The position numbers and the translations under genes were made by a program. Under the pieces are notes generated by a model. It was not told the origin of the DNA. It ran no database searches and saw only the letters and a list, made by a program, of their open reading frames with translations. Positions 1 through 9,597 of a stretch of 64,000 nucleotides of DNA are shown here, piece after piece (position 1 is the first letter of the stretch; the number at the start of each line of letters is the position of its first letter). Location of the stretch: positions 2,542,001 to 2,606,000 of the forward strand of contig NZ_CP020880.1 of NCBI RefSeq assembly GCF_002157855.1, read 5' to 3'. Origin of the DNA: Sutcliffiella horikoshii. Its GTDB lineage: Bacteria; Bacillota; Bacilli; Bacillales; Bacillaceae_I.

Positions 1-426
1 AATTTGAGCTGTTTCTTGAATAGTAAGGGCTTGTATGTACCGCAAGATAAGGACTAGTCGGTGATCGACTTTACATTTATCCAAACACCGGTACATTTGT
101 TGAACTTGTTCATTTTGTACGGCTATCTCTTCAGGAAGTGGAGCGTGATCTTTTACCTGTTGTTTATTCCAGTCGAAAGTTTCAAGTAGTTTGTTTTTCC
201 ATCCTTTTTGTTTGCGAAAGGAATCAATGGCAACATGCTTGGCAATTGAAAAGAGCCAGGTCTTTTCACTGCTTTTCCCTTCAAAACGGTCATAGGAACG
301 TAAAACTTTTATATAAACTTCTTGAACGAGGTCTTCCGCTTGCTCCTTGTTGTTCACCATGTAATATAAGAACTGATAAACATCTTGGTGATATTTTTCA
401 TAGAGCTCTTGAAAAACGGTATTCAT
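1..426 (-). CDS. sigX: ECF sigma factor SigX (N-terminal part, cut by window edge)
   Basis: Extracytoplasmic-function RNA polymerase sigma factor. Only the first 142 codons lie in the window; the C-terminal end of region 4 is missing. It starts at ATG 426 behind a GGAGGG ribosome site. The protein begins MNTVFQELYEKYHQDVY. A region-2 core-binding helix (AEDLVQEVYIKVLRSYDRF, residues about 31-49) follows, and region 4 begins with LRYIQALTIQETAQ. In B. subtilis sigX follows resE directly and controls cell-envelope charge genes; here a cobalamin operon separates the two. An autoregulatory SigX-type promoter lies just upstream. The assignment as SigX rather than another ECF factor rests on the res neighbourhood and that promoter. 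Confidence 0.9.
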   Translation of the reverse strand, partial: MNTVFQELYEKYHQDVYQFLYYMVNNKEQAEDLVQEVYIKVLRSYDRFEGKSSEKTWLFSIAKHVAIDSFRKQKGWKNKLLETFDWNKQQVKDHAPLPEEIAVQNEQVQQMYRCLDKCKVDHRLVLILRYIQALTIQETAQI

Positions 427-450
427 AGTTTCCCTCCGTTCATTTCATTA

Positions 451-477
451 GTCGTATATTGTAGTAAGAAAGTTACA
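451..477 (-). promoter_or_regulatory. SigX-type autoregulatory promoter of sigX
   Basis: On the minus strand TGTAAC (472-477) and CGAC (451-454) are separated by 17 bases, the arrangement known for ECF/SigX promoters in Bacillus. It sits 25 bases before the sigX start codon, so positive autoregulation is likely. Confidence 0.75.
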
Positions 478-641
478 TTACAAATATATTAAAAAAATTA
501 CAATTTGACTAGGGTTATTTGGTAATTATTTCTTTTGGTTTTATGTGTAATTTAAGTATAAGGGATGTCCATTTAGGATTATAGGGATTTTTGTAGGCTT
601 TTCCAAAGAGGTTATATACATATTTCGACCTATTTTTGTAT

Positions 642-786
642 GACACCGCGGTTGATTTCCGCAAATGGCTTCGCTTTCCTAGGGGCGCTGCTGGAGCCTC
701 CTCGGCTTCGCCTGTGTGGTATCCACCTAGCGCTATCTCCCTCAAGAGTCTTCGCCTTTTGCTCCAATCAACAGCTAGAAACTCCT
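642..786 (+). repeat. Dispersed repeat, type A copy 1 (solo)
   Basis: GC-rich palindromic repeat of about 135 bases. It opens with GTTGATTTCCGCAAATGGC and closes with GCTCCAATCAACAGC, so its ends are inverted repeats (GTTGATT/AATCAAC). The core carries CTTCGCTTTCC and GAGCCTCCTCGGC. Related copies lie at 9385-9516, 21606-21740 and 21933-22060. No gene is seen in 427-850 beyond this repeat, the sigX promoter and the terminator at 815-842. The copy is not followed by a type B unit, unlike those at 9.4 and 21.6 kb. Confidence 0.8.
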
Positions 787-814
787 ATCAATTTCGCTTC
801 ACCTTTTACATAGT

Positions 815-842
815 AAAAACGCCAATCCACAGAGGATTGGCG
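815..842 (-). terminator. Rho-independent terminator of the cobalamin operon
   Basis: Stem 820-828/834-842 (CGCCAATCC with GGATTGGCG) followed on the minus strand by a T run, directly after the ECF S-component stop codon. Confidence 0.85.
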
Positions 843-850
843 CTTCCGTA

Positions 851-1402
851 TCATTTCTTGTAGGCGTTGCTCATTTGATATTGTGCCAGGCTCTCTTTTC
901 TTTTAATGATGAATGGAGCTCTTTCGTTTAAGAGTTTGGAAAGGATTGGATAAAGAACAATGAAGAAAACGACATTTCCGACTGCATGGTTGATATCAAA
1001 TGGTAGTCCAGCAAGATAATATGGCCAAAATGGAAATCCTCCGACAATCATGTTTTGTATGGAGAAAACAAAACCGAAAAACAGCCCGCAAAGCCCAGCA
1101 TAGATGGAAAGTATGAATACTGGGATTCTTTTAAACCAAATCCCAATTGCACCACTTAACAACCCAATTATTGACCATGCAAAGATTTGTGTGAATGTCC
1201 ACATGCCAGTACCAAGAACTAGGTTCGTTGCAAAGGTCGTACCTACTGCAAGAATTACACCTGAAACCGGCCCCATCCAAAAAGCACAAATTATGATGAT
1301 TGCCGTCACTGGCTGGACGTTAGGTATCGATGCGAAAACAATTCTCCCTACTACACAAAGGGCTATTAAAACACCAAGAAGAGCTATTTTTCTGGTTGCC
1401 AT
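851..1402 (-). CDS. ECF transporter S component, probable cobalamin/corrinoid uptake
   Basis: Integral membrane substrate-binding subunit of an energy-coupling-factor importer, 183 residues with about five to six hydrophobic segments. The early motif (A)SIPNVQPVTAI resembles S components of the CbrT/QueT-like type. The first three codons after the lipoprotein are ATG ATG ATG (1408-1400); AAGGTGG lies too close to the first, so the third (1402) is chosen. It is translationally coupled to the DUF4430 lipoprotein upstream, whose stop overlaps the first ATG. A cobalamin riboswitch controls the transcript, so B12 or a precursor is the likely substrate. No ATPase or T component is encoded here, so it must use the shared ECF module from elsewhere in the genome. 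Substrate is inferred from the riboswitch. Confidence 0.82.
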   Translation of the reverse strand: MATRKIALLGVLIALCVVGRIVFASIPNVQPVTAIIIICAFWMGPVSGVILAVGTTFATNLVLGTGMWTFTQIFAWSIIGLLSGAIGIWFKRIPVFILSIYAGLCGLFFGFVFSIQNMIVGGFPFWPYYLAGLPFDINHAVGNVVFFIVLYPILSKLLNERAPFIIKRKESLAQYQMSNAYKK

Positions 1403-1404
1403 CA

Positions 1405-1827
1405 TCATTCCACCTTTTGATAGTCAAAATGAACTTCGTCGTTCTCCTCTAGCGTGTAATCACTTGCTCCTACCATTAAGCTTTCGCCGTTAACGGAGAT
1501 GTTCCAATAATAATCAGATTCTTCCTCAGATCCCAGACCGTCGATTCCAACGATGAAATCTCCTCCAAATCCTGTAGCAAGCTCAAAGTTACGATCCATG
1601 ACTTCCATCAAAGACTCACCTTCTTCAAACTCAACTGTCTCCTCACTGATTACTTCTTCGCCTTCTTTCGTTAGTTTAATCGTGGTGGAAAGTTGGCTTT
1701 CTTGTTGTTCTTCTGTTTCAACAGGAGTCTCATTACTAGTTGACTGATTTGTTTCATTGCCTGCATTAGCGCAGCCTGTAATGGCAAGAGTTAATGATAG
1801 TAATAGTGTAAGTAAAAGTTTATTCAT
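1405..1827 (-). CDS. DUF4430-type lipoprotein of the cobalamin operon
   Basis: Secreted lipoprotein of 140 residues. A signal peptide with hydrophobic core ends in lipobox ITGC (Cys about residue 18). A Ser/Thr/Glu-rich linker follows, and then a domain with LMEVMDRNFELATGFGGDFI and SDYYWNISVNGESLMVGASDYTL, which fits DUF4430. That fold is shared with the C-terminal domain of transcobalamin and intrinsic factor. The start at ATG 1827 is chosen for AAGGGG upstream; a longer reading frame to 1938 would run into the attenuator and is unlikely. The gene is first in a riboswitch operon with an ECF S component, so a role in catching corrinoid at the cell surface is inferred. Confidence 0.82.
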   Translation of the reverse strand: MNKLLLTLLLSLTLAITGCANAGNETNQSTSNETPVETEEQQESQLSTTIKLTKEGEEVISEETVEFEEGESLMEVMDRNFELATGFGGDFIVGIDGLGSEEESDYYWNISVNGESLMVGASDYTLEENDEVHFDYQKVE

Positions 1828-1930
1828 CTGTTTTTTCCCCTTATGTAATAAATTTGCCGTGCAAGTTGTAAATCCGTGAATGATTCTCTTCCTAACTTTA
1901 CCGCTAATGTCCCAATCGATCTGTGTTGAG

Positions 1931-1965
1931 CAAAACAAAAAACCTCATCCAATTTCAGGATGAGG
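1931..1965 (-). terminator. Riboswitch expression-platform terminator
   Basis: Stem CCTCATCC (1943-1950) with GGATGAGG (1958-1965), then a T-rich tract on the minus strand (1942-1931). It lies between the cobalamin aptamer and the lipoprotein gene, so it should stop transcription when ligand is bound. Confidence 0.85.
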
Positions 1966-2054
1966 TGATAACGGCAATGTCATAATACGACATATAAAGA
2001 CAGATCTCTACCGTCTCTCCTACTCAACCCCCGAAGTATTGAAACTGGTGTAAT

Positions 2055-2213
2055 AATTGGCAGGTCTACTGACTTATGCTTCTTCCTACTTTGAGCCTTC
2101 CCATATGGGGACTTAATTTCTTAAGCCCGGTCATACAGTGGTCCTCTCATTTCGTCCACATTTACAGTTGCGGGGACAGTTTTGGCATTTAACCAAATTC
2201 CCTATTAAGTCAC
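2055..2213 (-). promoter_or_regulatory. Cobalamin riboswitch
   Basis: On the minus strand the conserved B12 aptamer blocks appear in order: CTGTCCCCGCAACTGTAA, then GACCACTG, GGGAAGGC, and near the 3' end AAGTCAGTAGACCTGCC. Together with the downstream terminator this is a transcriptional OFF switch for the lipoprotein/ECF operon. The 1828-2319 gap holds only this riboswitch, its promoter and the attenuator. Confidence 0.95.
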
Positions 2214-2259
2214 AATCGTGACACCAACTATTTCGATTGCTATTCAATTAACTATGTTC

Positions 2260-2288
2260 ATATTACAAGATATGTCTGGTCTTGACAA
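2260..2288 (-). promoter_or_regulatory. SigA-type promoter of the cobalamin operon
   Basis: Minus strand TTGTCA (2283-2288), a 17-base spacer and TAATAT (2260-2265), placed about 47 bases before the aptamer. Confidence 0.7.
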
Positions 2289-2319
2289 GATAATGTTTCA
2301 TATAAAACAAGATTTTTCG

Positions 2320-4104
2320 CTACACATCTCCATTTTGAGCGTGTTTTTGCGGAATATACATGGAAAATGTCGTTCCCTCGTTCTCTTTTGAATGAACGGA
2401 TATGGTACCACGGTGAGCTTCTATAATATTCTTCACAATGGCAAGTCCCAACCCTGTACCTGCACGCCCTCTTGTACGCGCTTTGTCCGCTTTATAGAAG
2501 CGTTCAAAAACAAAAGGCAGATCTTCTTCCGGGATTCCGTGCCCAGAATCTTTTACATCTATTTTGACACCGTTGTTTATTAATTTTGCATGAATGGTTA
2601 TGGTCCCATCGTCTGCAGTATGTCGAATCGCGTTGTCCACCAGGTTTGTCATTACCTGTTCCATACGGTCCACATCCATTTGGATGTCCCCATCACCTTC
2701 TACACGTGATTGCAATACGATGGACTTCTCTTTTGCAAGGCCCTGGAACTTTCTTGTTATCTTTTCGACAAAGGCGACAATATTGGCATTTTCATAATTC
2801 AAGGAAATATGACCTGCTTCCATTCTCGCTAAATCAAGTAAGTCATTTACAAGGCGGCCCATCCTGAGTGATTCATCGTAAATAACGGATGCGAGCTCTT
2901 TTTTCTCTTCATCGGTTCCGGCGATATCATCGACAATTGCCTCACTATAGCCTTGCAACATAGAAATTGGTGTACGTAATTCATGGGACACATTGGCTAT
3001 AAAGTCTTTACGAAGTTTGTCCAATCTTCTCTCTTCCGTCATATCCCGTATTACTGCAACGGCCCCGCGGATATGAGTCTGGGTATATAGTGGACTCATT
3101 ACGATAACCCAAGTTCGCCCCTGATAGGTAAGTTCGATACTTTGCTCTTTTTCCACAGAAACGGCCCGTTGGAACATTTCCACCACTTCACCTGGCAGGT
3201 CCTCCCCACTGGCATTGCCCTCTTGGTAGTACCAGGCTTGTAAAAATTTCTCCGCCGGCGGATTCGTTACTAGAATGGTGCCATCTCGATTTAAGGTGAT
3301 AACCCCATCGGCCATACTGCTGAGAATGTTGGCTAAATGTTCCTTCTCTTGATTCAAGGCATTAATATTAAACTTGAGTTGTCTGCCCATCTGATTAAAG
3401 GCCATTCCAAGTTCCCCAATTTCATCCGAAGTTAAAATTGGAACCTTTGTATCGAACTTTCCTCTTGCCACTTCAAAAGCGGCCTCTCGCATATTACGCA
3501 ACGGCGCTGTGATTCTTGTAGATAAGAAGAATGCGAAAATGGTCGTTAGGAAGATAGCAAAACCTGCAGCAAGCAAAATAAGTTTTGTTGTTTGTTTGGT
3601 TGTTTCTTTAATGGCAAGCAGGGACTGATATACGAAAACCGCTCCATCTTTATCTTCATTTATATGCAAGGGAATTCCAACAATCATCACTTCGCCTTGC
3701 ATCTCATCTGTAATTTGAAAATCTGGCAGATAAGTCTTTTTCGTCACGATAGGCTGATCTTCAAAGACAAGGGAAAGGTCCGGGTCATTTAGGAAGAATT
3801 CAGCTGGCAAGTGGTCAATTTGTGAAGTTGGGGAATGAGCGTACTCTCCCTTGTCCGTAAAAATAACCACCCTTGACACATCGTCTACAAGCTCCCAAGC
3901 AATAGATTTCGATTGCTCCATGTCTTCATGCTGCTCAAGAATTAATGAAATCTTACTCGCTGCCTGGGTCAGATCCTTTTCTGCTTCCTGTACATGGTAA
4001 TTCTCAAAGAACTCTAGTAAAAGAATAGTTAAAACAAATAATACAAATGAAACTAAAAGTAACACTGTAAGCCAAAGCTTACCAACTACACTTCTCCAAA
4101 TCAT
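2320..4104 (-). CDS. resE: ResE, sensor histidine kinase
   Basis: Membrane sensor kinase of the ResDE system that adjusts respiration and nitrate/NO responses when oxygen falls. 594 residues: TM helix about 8-32, an extracytoplasmic segment, TM about 170-190, HAMP domain ([20 protein letters not shown]), PAS domain about 255-350, HisKA with phosphorylated His in [12 protein letters not shown], and HATPase with N box [20 protein letters not shown] and [12 protein letters not shown]. The start ATG overlaps the resD stop by four bases (ATGA), so translation is coupled. Length agrees with B. subtilis ResE. Confidence 0.95.
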   Translation of the reverse strand: MIWRSVVGKLWLTVLLLVSFVLFVLTILLLEFFENYHVQEAEKDLTQAASKISLILEQHEDMEQSKSIAWELVDDVSRVVIFTDKGEYAHSPTSQIDHLPAEFFLNDPDLSLVFEDQPIVTKKTYLPDFQITDEMQGEVMIVGIPLHINEDKDGAVFVYQSLLAIKETTKQTTKLILLAAGFAIFLTTIFAFFLSTRITAPLRNMREAAFEVARGKFDTKVPILTSDEIGELGMAFNQMGRQLKFNINALNQEKEHLANILSSMADGVITLNRDGTILVTNPPAEKFLQAWYYQEGNASGEDLPGEVVEMFQRAVSVEKEQSIELTYQGRTWVIVMSPLYTQTHIRGAVAVIRDMTEERRLDKLRKDFIANVSHELRTPISMLQGYSEAIVDDIAGTDEEKKELASVIYDESLRMGRLVNDLLDLARMEAGHISLNYENANIVAFVEKITRKFQGLAKEKSIVLQSRVEGDGDIQMDVDRMEQVMTNLVDNAIRHTADDGTITIHAKLINNGVKIDVKDSGHGIPEEDLPFVFERFYKADKARTRGRAGTGLGLAIVKNIIEAHRGTISVHSKENEGTTFSMYIPQKHAQNGDV

Positions 4105-4826
4105 GATTCATTGCCAACCTCGAATTTATAGCCTACGCCCCATACTGTTACAATCATTTTAGAGGCTGGTTCTGATACTTTGTTTAATTTCTCGCGAAGG
4201 CGTTTCACATGCGTGTCAACTGTACGTAAATCCCCAAAGAATTCGTATTGCCAGACTTCTTTCAACAGTTGCTCGCGGTCGAAAACTTTATCAGGAGATT
4301 TTGCAAGAAAGTAAAGAAGTTCATATTCTTTAGGGGTAAGATTAATCTCTTTCCCTTCCGATGTCACTCTGTGTGCATCATTATCAATAGTTAAGTGAGG
4401 AAAGACGATGACATCCTTTGTTGTTGTTTCAGTTGTCAAGAACGTTGTGCTAGAGGAGCGACGTAATAACGCTTTCACTCTAAGCACTACTTCTCTTGGG
4501 CTGAACGGTTTTACAATATAGTCGTCAGTTCCCATTTCAAACCCTTGCACTCTGTTCGTTTCTTCCCCTTTGGCTGTCAGCATGATAATGGGTGTCGCTT
4601 TTTTCTCCCGAATTTCTTTACACACTTCCATCCCGTCCATACCAGGCATCATGACATCGAGCAAAATGACATCGTATTCTTTTTCAAGCGCCATCTCAAG
4701 CGCCGTATTGCCGTTATCGGCTTCTTCGATTACGTAATTTTCTCTTTCAAGATACATTTTCAATAACCTTCTAATACGGTCCTCATCATCCACTACAAGG
4801 ATTCTCACTTCTTTTTCCATATTCAT
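4101..4826 (-). CDS. resD: ResD, response regulator
   Basis: OmpR/PhoB-type response regulator paired with ResE. Receiver domain residues about 6-120 with acidic pocket VVDDED, phosphoacceptor Asp in [12 protein letters not shown], and conserved Thr/Lys in MLTAKGEE and [12 protein letters not shown]. The C-terminal winged helix (about 140-240) contains [16 protein letters not shown] and [15 protein letters not shown] reading frame begins at 4865, but GAAGGGGG before ATG 4826 sets the likely start (241 residues). It activates ctaA, res and anaerobic genes in B. subtilis. It follows resC after a 63-base gap in the same operon. Confidence 0.95.
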   Translation of the reverse strand: MNMEKEVRILVVDDEDRIRRLLKMYLERENYVIEEADNGNTALEMALEKEYDVILLDVMMPGMDGMEVCKEIREKKATPIIMLTAKGEETNRVQGFEMGTDDYIVKPFSPREVVLRVKALLRRSSSTTFLTTETTTKDVIVFPHLTIDNDAHRVTSEGKEINLTPKEYELLYFLAKSPDKVFDREQLLKEVWQYEFFGDLRTVDTHVKRLREKLNKVSEPASKMIVTVWGVGYKFEVGNES

Positions 4827-4889
4827 AAAACCCCCTTCAAATATCTGCAAGAAAAGCCCCCACAATATTGTGAAGGCCGGTTATTTGTA

Positions 4890-6053
4890 TTACATCGCGT
4901 AGGAATGAAGCCCTGCAATGATTAAGTTAACACCAATTAAGTTAAACAAGATGATTGCAAAACCAACAAGCGTGAGCCATGCGGATTTTTCGCCTTCCCA
5001 TCCTTTAGAAAGTCGGAGATGAAGATATCCTGCATAAAATAACCATGTGATAAACGCCCATACTTCTTTTGGATCCCATGCCCAGAATCTTGACCAGGCT
5101 AACTGAGCCCAAATGGCTGCAAAGATAAGTCCACCAAGGGTGAAAACCGGGAAACCAATTGTTACTGCTCGATACCCAATTTCATCTACCATATCCAGAT
5201 TCACCTTAGCCACAGCAGGTTTTAACGCTTTTCCGATTGGTTTTCTAATGATAACTCTTAATAATAGATATAAAATTGCTCCGCCAAGTAGGGACCAAAT
5301 AACTGTGTTCAGCTTTACAGTATTAATCCATGGAGAAAGATTTACAAGGGAATCCATTCTATTTTCCGTCAATAATTCCCCTTCATTAGGTCCGACAATT
5401 GGATATAAGTTATATACCACTTGTTCTTGTGCGCCTTCTTTATTGATGTAATTGAACTGTGCCTCATAATCAACTGCGCCAAAACCAATGGAGATGAATA
5501 TAAACCCTAGGAAAGAAATTAACACATAAAGGGTAAATTCAACCCAGAAAGGCTTCTTGCCTTTTTTACTATAATCTACCACTTTTACCAAATAAATTAA
5601 ACCTGCGGCAAAACTGACAGACAGTATAGCTATGCCTAGTGCTACCGTTGATACGTGAATCGCCAGCCAATGACTTTGCAATGCAGGTATCAGTGGAGAT
5701 ATATCGCTTGGAAACATTGCTGCATATGCAATCAACAGTAATGCTATTGGAAGGGTGAAAACTCCCAGTGTACTAGTTTTATATATGAAATAAATGACGA
5801 TAAAAGCTAACACCATCATCATACCGAAGAAAGTTGTAAATTCAAATAGATTACTTACAGGTGCATGTCCACCTGCAATCCATCTGGTAATAAAATAGCC
5901 TAGTTGAGCTATAAAACCTAGAATTGTAATGATAATCCCTATTTTCGCGGCTTTGTTTCCTTGCTTACCGCGAATGGCTCCACCGAAGAAGGCTGTTCCA
6001 ATCAGATAGAGAATAAATGCAGTGTATAACAAATTACCACTTAGCTGAGCCAA
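4890..6053 (-). CDS. resC: ResC, cytochrome c heme-handling protein (CcsA family)
   Basis: Polytopic membrane protein of system II cytochrome c maturation that, with ResB, carries heme across the membrane to apocytochrome c. 387 residues and about eight hydrophobic segments. The tryptophan-rich WWD signature is seen as [17 protein letters not shown] near residue 320, with conserved His in HVSTVALG and near the C terminus (AGLHSYAM). The start is TTG 6053, placed eight bases after AGGAGG, which lies inside the end of resB. It is coupled to resB with only two bases between. Confidence 0.94.
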   Translation of the reverse strand: MAQLSGNLLYTAFILYLIGTAFFGGAIRGKQGNKAAKIGIIITILGFIAQLGYFITRWIAGGHAPVSNLFEFTTFFGMMMVLAFIVIYFIYKTSTLGVFTLPIALLLIAYAAMFPSDISPLIPALQSHWLAIHVSTVALGIAILSVSFAAGLIYLVKVVDYSKKGKKPFWVEFTLYVLISFLGFIFISIGFGAVDYEAQFNYINKEGAQEQVVYNLYPIVGPNEGELLTENRMDSLVNLSPWINTVKLNTVIWSLLGGAILYLLLRVIIRKPIGKALKPAVAKVNLDMVDEIGYRAVTIGFPVFTLGGLIFAAIWAQLAWSRFWAWDPKEVWAFITWLFYAGYLHLRLSKGWEGEKSAWLTLVGFAIILFNLIGVNLIIAGLHSYAM

Positions 6054-6055
6054 TT

Positions 6056-7717
6056 TTATGCCTCCTCTTTCTTTTCTATCTTTTGTTCCTGCGCTTTTTC
6101 GGCTTCCACTTGATCGACAGGAATGGAAATAGAAGTATGTTCTAATGCTTTATTAATTTCATTTTTTAATCCAAACCAGTTCTTGTTCGTATGACCTGCA
6201 AGCATAATTTCATTACCGTTCCTTCTAATCCATACACGACGGTGATTCCAATACATTCCTTGAATGACACCAATCATAAAGATCGCTCCGCCTGCGCCAA
6301 GAATCCATAATGTGAGGTCTTTTCGAACAGTCAATCCAGATACATTGCGCGTTTCTACGCCGGCAAATGTCATCTTATTCTGGTTTGTCCCATTAGGTTC
6401 AATGTTTTGTCGTATTGCTACGAGTGCAATTTCCCCTTCAGGTGTTTCAGGGGTAACCATTCTGAAAACAAATGCAGGATTATTAGGCACCCTTGTTTTG
6501 GTTGCTGGTTCTCCACCTTCTAAAGTGAAGTCAGGAAAGTAATTTACCAGTTCCACAGAAACACCTTCACCAAGATCATATGTTTCTTGCGGATTTAGCA
6601 AGTCCACTTTTATTGTACCAAAGCTCTCTTCAGAATCCTTGTTTTCTACATTGAACGACATGCTCTTAAATTCATTCAATTTATAGTCTACTTGATAAAG
6701 AGCATAGTTGTCATGCTTCAACGGCTGGTTCACTTGAACGGCATGCTCTTTTACTTTTTCTAATTCTGGTTCAGCCCCGAGGATGTACTCCCCCTTACGC
6801 TCATATAATACCGCGTTTGTTTGGAAATTACTCGCAATGGCATCTTCCCCCGCTCTGGAAATAGCGGAATTAAATATTTCGTCCGATGATTCACTATTAT
6901 ATGTTTCATAAATAAAACCTTCGTTTTTCAAGTAGTATTGACCACCTGTGCCGGGAATAAGTTCAGTTTCCCCTTCACGAACCCAAACTGTTTCATCTAC
7001 ATACATACCTGGGAAAAATCGAAGCATTGCACCAATAAGGAAAATGATGATACCAATATGATTTACATATGGACCCCATCTGGAGAATCGATTTTTCTCT
7101 GCAAGAATATTGCCATCTTCTTCTCTGACGTTAAATTTTCGTTTCAGTAAACCTTGCTTAGCTTTTTCAATTTCTGCGCTTGGTTCTTCGTCCACCACCG
7201 TCGTTCCATAAACCCTTTGGCGTTTCATGAAGCTCTCATGCCTTGTCACCCTTTGTGTTTTCAAGGATTTATGTAAAGGGATAAATCGGTCTAAACTGGC
7301 AATGACTAAGGAAATACCTAAGGCAGCGATTAAAAGCATGTACCACCAAGATCCATATAAATCATGGAAACCTAACGCATAATACAACTCTCCTGCAAAC
7401 CCGTATTCTTGCTCGTAATACATTTCCGCAGGGATTGCCTGATTGATATAATCTTTTTGAGGAAAAATGGTTCCAATGGAAGAGGCAACCAGAATAATGA
7501 AGATAATCCAGATACCAACTTTAACGGATGAAAAGAAGTTCCATACTTTATCTATTATCGTTTTGTTATAGGTTTGTGAACGTCTAGCACTACCTTCATA
7601 ACGCATATCCAAAAGTTTTTCTTTACTTTGATCATTTTCCGTTGGTTTTCCGCACGCTTCACAAAGTATGGTACCCTCTGGATTTACGTGTCCACATTCA
7701 CATTTTATTTCACTCAT
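6056..7717 (-). CDS. resB: ResB, cytochrome c maturation protein
   Basis: Partner of ResC in the cytochrome c synthase complex, 553 residues. A short N-terminal zinc-ribbon ([10 protein letters not shown] then CEACGK, residues 5-24) precedes TM helices at about 68-88, 125-145 and 215-235. A large external domain follows, then a final TM near residue 475 ([20 protein letters not shown]). This arrangement matches Bacillus ResB/Ccs1. Start ATG 7717 has GGGAG upstream. It lies between resA and resC in the res operon. Confidence 0.94.
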   Translation of the reverse strand: MSEIKCECGHVNPEGTILCEACGKPTENDQSKEKLLDMRYEGSARRSQTYNKTIIDKVWNFFSSVKVGIWIIFIILVASSIGTIFPQKDYINQAIPAEMYYEQEYGFAGELYYALGFHDLYGSWWYMLLIAALGISLVIASLDRFIPLHKSLKTQRVTRHESFMKRQRVYGTTVVDEEPSAEIEKAKQGLLKRKFNVREEDGNILAEKNRFSRWGPYVNHIGIIIFLIGAMLRFFPGMYVDETVWVREGETELIPGTGGQYYLKNEGFIYETYNSESSDEIFNSAISRAGEDAIASNFQTNAVLYERKGEYILGAEPELEKVKEHAVQVNQPLKHDNYALYQVDYKLNEFKSMSFNVENKDSEESFGTIKVDLLNPQETYDLGEGVSVELVNYFPDFTLEGGEPATKTRVPNNPAFVFRMVTPETPEGEIALVAIRQNIEPNGTNQNKMTFAGVETRNVSGLTVRKDLTLWILGAGGAIFMIGVIQGMYWNHRRVWIRRNGNEIMLAGHTNKNWFGLKNEINKALEHTSISIPVDQVEAEKAQEQKIEKKEEA

Positions 7718-7732
7718 ACGTAAAACTCCCTA

Positions 7733-8260
7733 TTATTTAGGTTTGATCATTTCCATGAATTCTTTTACTTCTTCCTCTGTTAAATCACCTGAATGTTTTT
7801 TTACGATTTTGCCGTTCTCATCCAGAAGAATAGTAGTCGGTAATGGTAGAATCCCATAAGCCTGTCTTACTTGGTCACGCTTATCCATCGGGATGGGAAA
7901 GGTTAATCCATGGCGATCTCTGAACTTCTCGACTGCGAGGTTCGTTTCTCTAATATTAACTGCAATTACTTCTACGCCCTGTTCTTGAAAGGCTTGATAT
8001 TGATTTTCCATATATGGCATTTCTCGTTCGCATGGCTTACACCATGTACCCCAGAAGTTAAGGAATACACCTTTACCACGGTAATCAGAAAGCATTACTT
8101 CATTGCCTTCGAGATCAGTAAGTACAAAATTTGGTGCCTCATCTCCCACGTCCACAATCTCTTTGGACTGAAAGAAGTTTGTATACATGGTATATCCGAT
8201 TGCTACTAAAAGAAGCAGTAGTATGCTTGTCCGCATCAGTAGGCGTTTCTTTTTATTCAT
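7733..8260 (-). CDS. resA: ResA, membrane-anchored thiol-disulfide oxidoreductase
   Basis: Extracytoplasmic thioredoxin-fold protein that reduces the heme-binding CXXC cysteines of apocytochrome c before heme attachment. 175 residues: N-terminal anchor helix (about 8-28), then the fold with active site FWGTWCKPCEREMP (Cys about 73 and 76) and cis-Pro region LPLPTTILL. Start ATG 8260 chosen because AGGAG lies nine bases before it; an ATG two codons earlier is too close. First gene of resABCDE. Confidence 0.94.
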   Translation of the reverse strand: MNKKKRLLMRTSILLLLLVAIGYTMYTNFFQSKEIVDVGDEAPNFVLTDLEGNEVMLSDYRGKGVFLNFWGTWCKPCEREMPYMENQYQAFQEQGVEVIAVNIRETNLAVEKFRDRHGLTFPIPMDKRDQVRQAYGILPLPTTILLDENGKIVKKHSGDLTEEEVKEFMEMIKPK

Positions 8261-8396
8261 ATACATACTCTCCTAAAACTGAGACATTTCATCCTAGTTA
8301 TTATAACATTTACTACTTTTTGCATAGATAATAGAATATGAAGGTTTTGTGACCGAAAAACAAAGGTTCCCAAACACAGGAGCCAGACACAAACAA

Positions 8397-8436
8397 AAGC
8401 GGAAGCTGCCTTATAAGCTTCCTCCGCTTTTGCTAG
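8397..8436 (-). terminator. Terminator after rluB
   Basis: Long stem pairing AAAGCGGA and GAAGCT with AGCTTC and CGCTTT, followed by T-rich sequence on the minus strand. It separates rluB from the res operon. Confidence 0.8.
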
Positions 8437-8444
8437 TATAACTA

Positions 8445-9173
8445 TTATTTCTTCGGTTTTGTTGCCATCACACGAAGCTGTTTCACTTCATGGGGAGTCA
8501 ACTCTCTTGCTTCCCCTGCAGACAGTCCATGCAAGTTCAGGAAACCATAACGTTCCCTTTTTAATTTCATGACAGGATGGCCGATTGCTTCAAACATACG
8601 GCGAACCTGTCTGTTACGACCTTCATAAATGCTAATTTCAAAGATAGAGGTGTTCTTCGTTCTCTCCATAGAAAGTAGCTTAATGCGAGCAGGTGCGGTT
8701 TTACCGTCTTCAAGCTTTATTCCTCTTTCCAAGCTTTTAATCGCTTCTCTTGAAGGAATGCCTTTAAGTTTTGCAACATAGACCTTTTCCACTTCTGATG
8801 CGGGGTGCATAAGCACATTTGCGAACTCACCGTCATTGGTCATCAATAATAAACCAGAAGTATCATAGTCTAATCTGCCAACAGGATAAATCCGCTCCTC
8901 AATGTATGGAAAGAAATCTGTCGCTACTTTTCTGCCTTTGTCGTCACTTACACTAGAGATAACGCCTCTTGGTTTGTATAGTAAGAAGTAGACTGGTTTC
9001 TCCCGTTCAACAGGAATTCCCTCTACCTCAATTTTATCATTTGGGTTAACTTTTACCCCTAATTCTTTCACTACTTTATCATTAACTCTTACTTTACCTT
9101 CTTTTATCAATTCTTCTGCTTTTCTTCTTGACGCAATCCCTGCGTGTGCAATTACCTTTTGTAACCGTTCCAT
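8445..9173 (-). CDS. rluB: RluB, 23S rRNA pseudouridine synthase
   Basis: Converts a uridine of 23S rRNA helix 89/90 region to pseudouridine. 242 residues: S4 RNA-binding domain at 1-60 (ERLQKVIAHAGIASRRKAEE), then the RsuA-type catalytic domain with GRLDYDTSGLLLMTNDG (catalytic Asp) and YEGRNRQVRRMFEAIG. Start ATG 9173 follows AGGTGA by five bases, and its first residues agree with the B. subtilis protein, so the upstream ATG is not used. It keeps the Bacillus position between spmB and resA but is separated from spmB by 600 bases of repeats. Confidence 0.94.
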   Translation of the reverse strand: MERLQKVIAHAGIASRRKAEELIKEGKVRVNDKVVKELGVKVNPNDKIEVEGIPVEREKPVYFLLYKPRGVISSVSDDKGRKVATDFFPYIEERIYPVGRLDYDTSGLLLMTNDGEFANVLMHPASEVEKVYVAKLKGIPSREAIKSLERGIKLEDGKTAPARIKLLSMERTKNTSIFEISIYEGRNRQVRRMFEAIGHPVMKLKRERYGFLNLHGLSAGEARELTPHEVKQLRVMATKPKK

Positions 9174-9384
9174 ATCTTTCACCTCATTCAACATCTTACC
9201 CGACTTTCACAATAAAAGCCAAGATTTCTCTTCTTCTAGCATTCCCAATGTTTGCAAACTCTAATTATACCTGTTGTTCTCTGCAAAAAGAAAGAGGAAA
9301 TAATAGATATCCGTATTTGACCAAAAACTATAGGGGAAAAAGTAGCTAAAACACCGTTCCACTTTTGGTTGCTTTGTTATGCAC

Positions 9385-9516
9385 GCTGTTCCTTTCCGCA
9401 AATGACTTCGCTTTCCGCGGGACGGTGCTTGAGCCTCCTCACTGCGTTGCGGGGTCTCAACCTACCGTTACTCCCCCGCTGGAGTCTTCGTCATTTGCTT
9501 CAATCCACAGCTAGAG
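9385..9516 (+). repeat. Dispersed repeat, type A copy 2 (left arm of a composite)
   Basis: Same family as 642-786: CTTTCCGCAAATGACTTCGC, GAGCCTCCTCAC, GCGGGGTCTCAAC, CCCCCGCTGGAGTC and TCATTTGCTTCAATCCACAGC. It is followed after 81 bases by an inverted type B unit at 9598-9725, making a composite of about 340 bases. The whole 9174-9773 gap between rluB and spmB holds only this composite and the spmB terminator. Confidence 0.8.
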
Positions 9517-9597
9517 ATTTAGTAAAAGTATTGTTATTGGTTATCAGTAACTCTTTAGGCATCTTTTTTTAGCCATAAGTTAAATGAAGTCACCCAG

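Noticed and set aside
138-428. Open frame on the plus strand at the window start
   Set aside because: It is antisense to the clear ECF sigma factor gene and has no family signal.
515-863. Frames through the type A repeat at 0.6 kb
   Set aside because: Created by the GC-rich repeat; similar frames occur in the other copies without conserved protein sequence.
1104-1493. 129-residue open frame on the plus strand
   Set aside because: Opposite strand of the ECF S component and lipoprotein genes, whose codon pattern and motifs are convincing.
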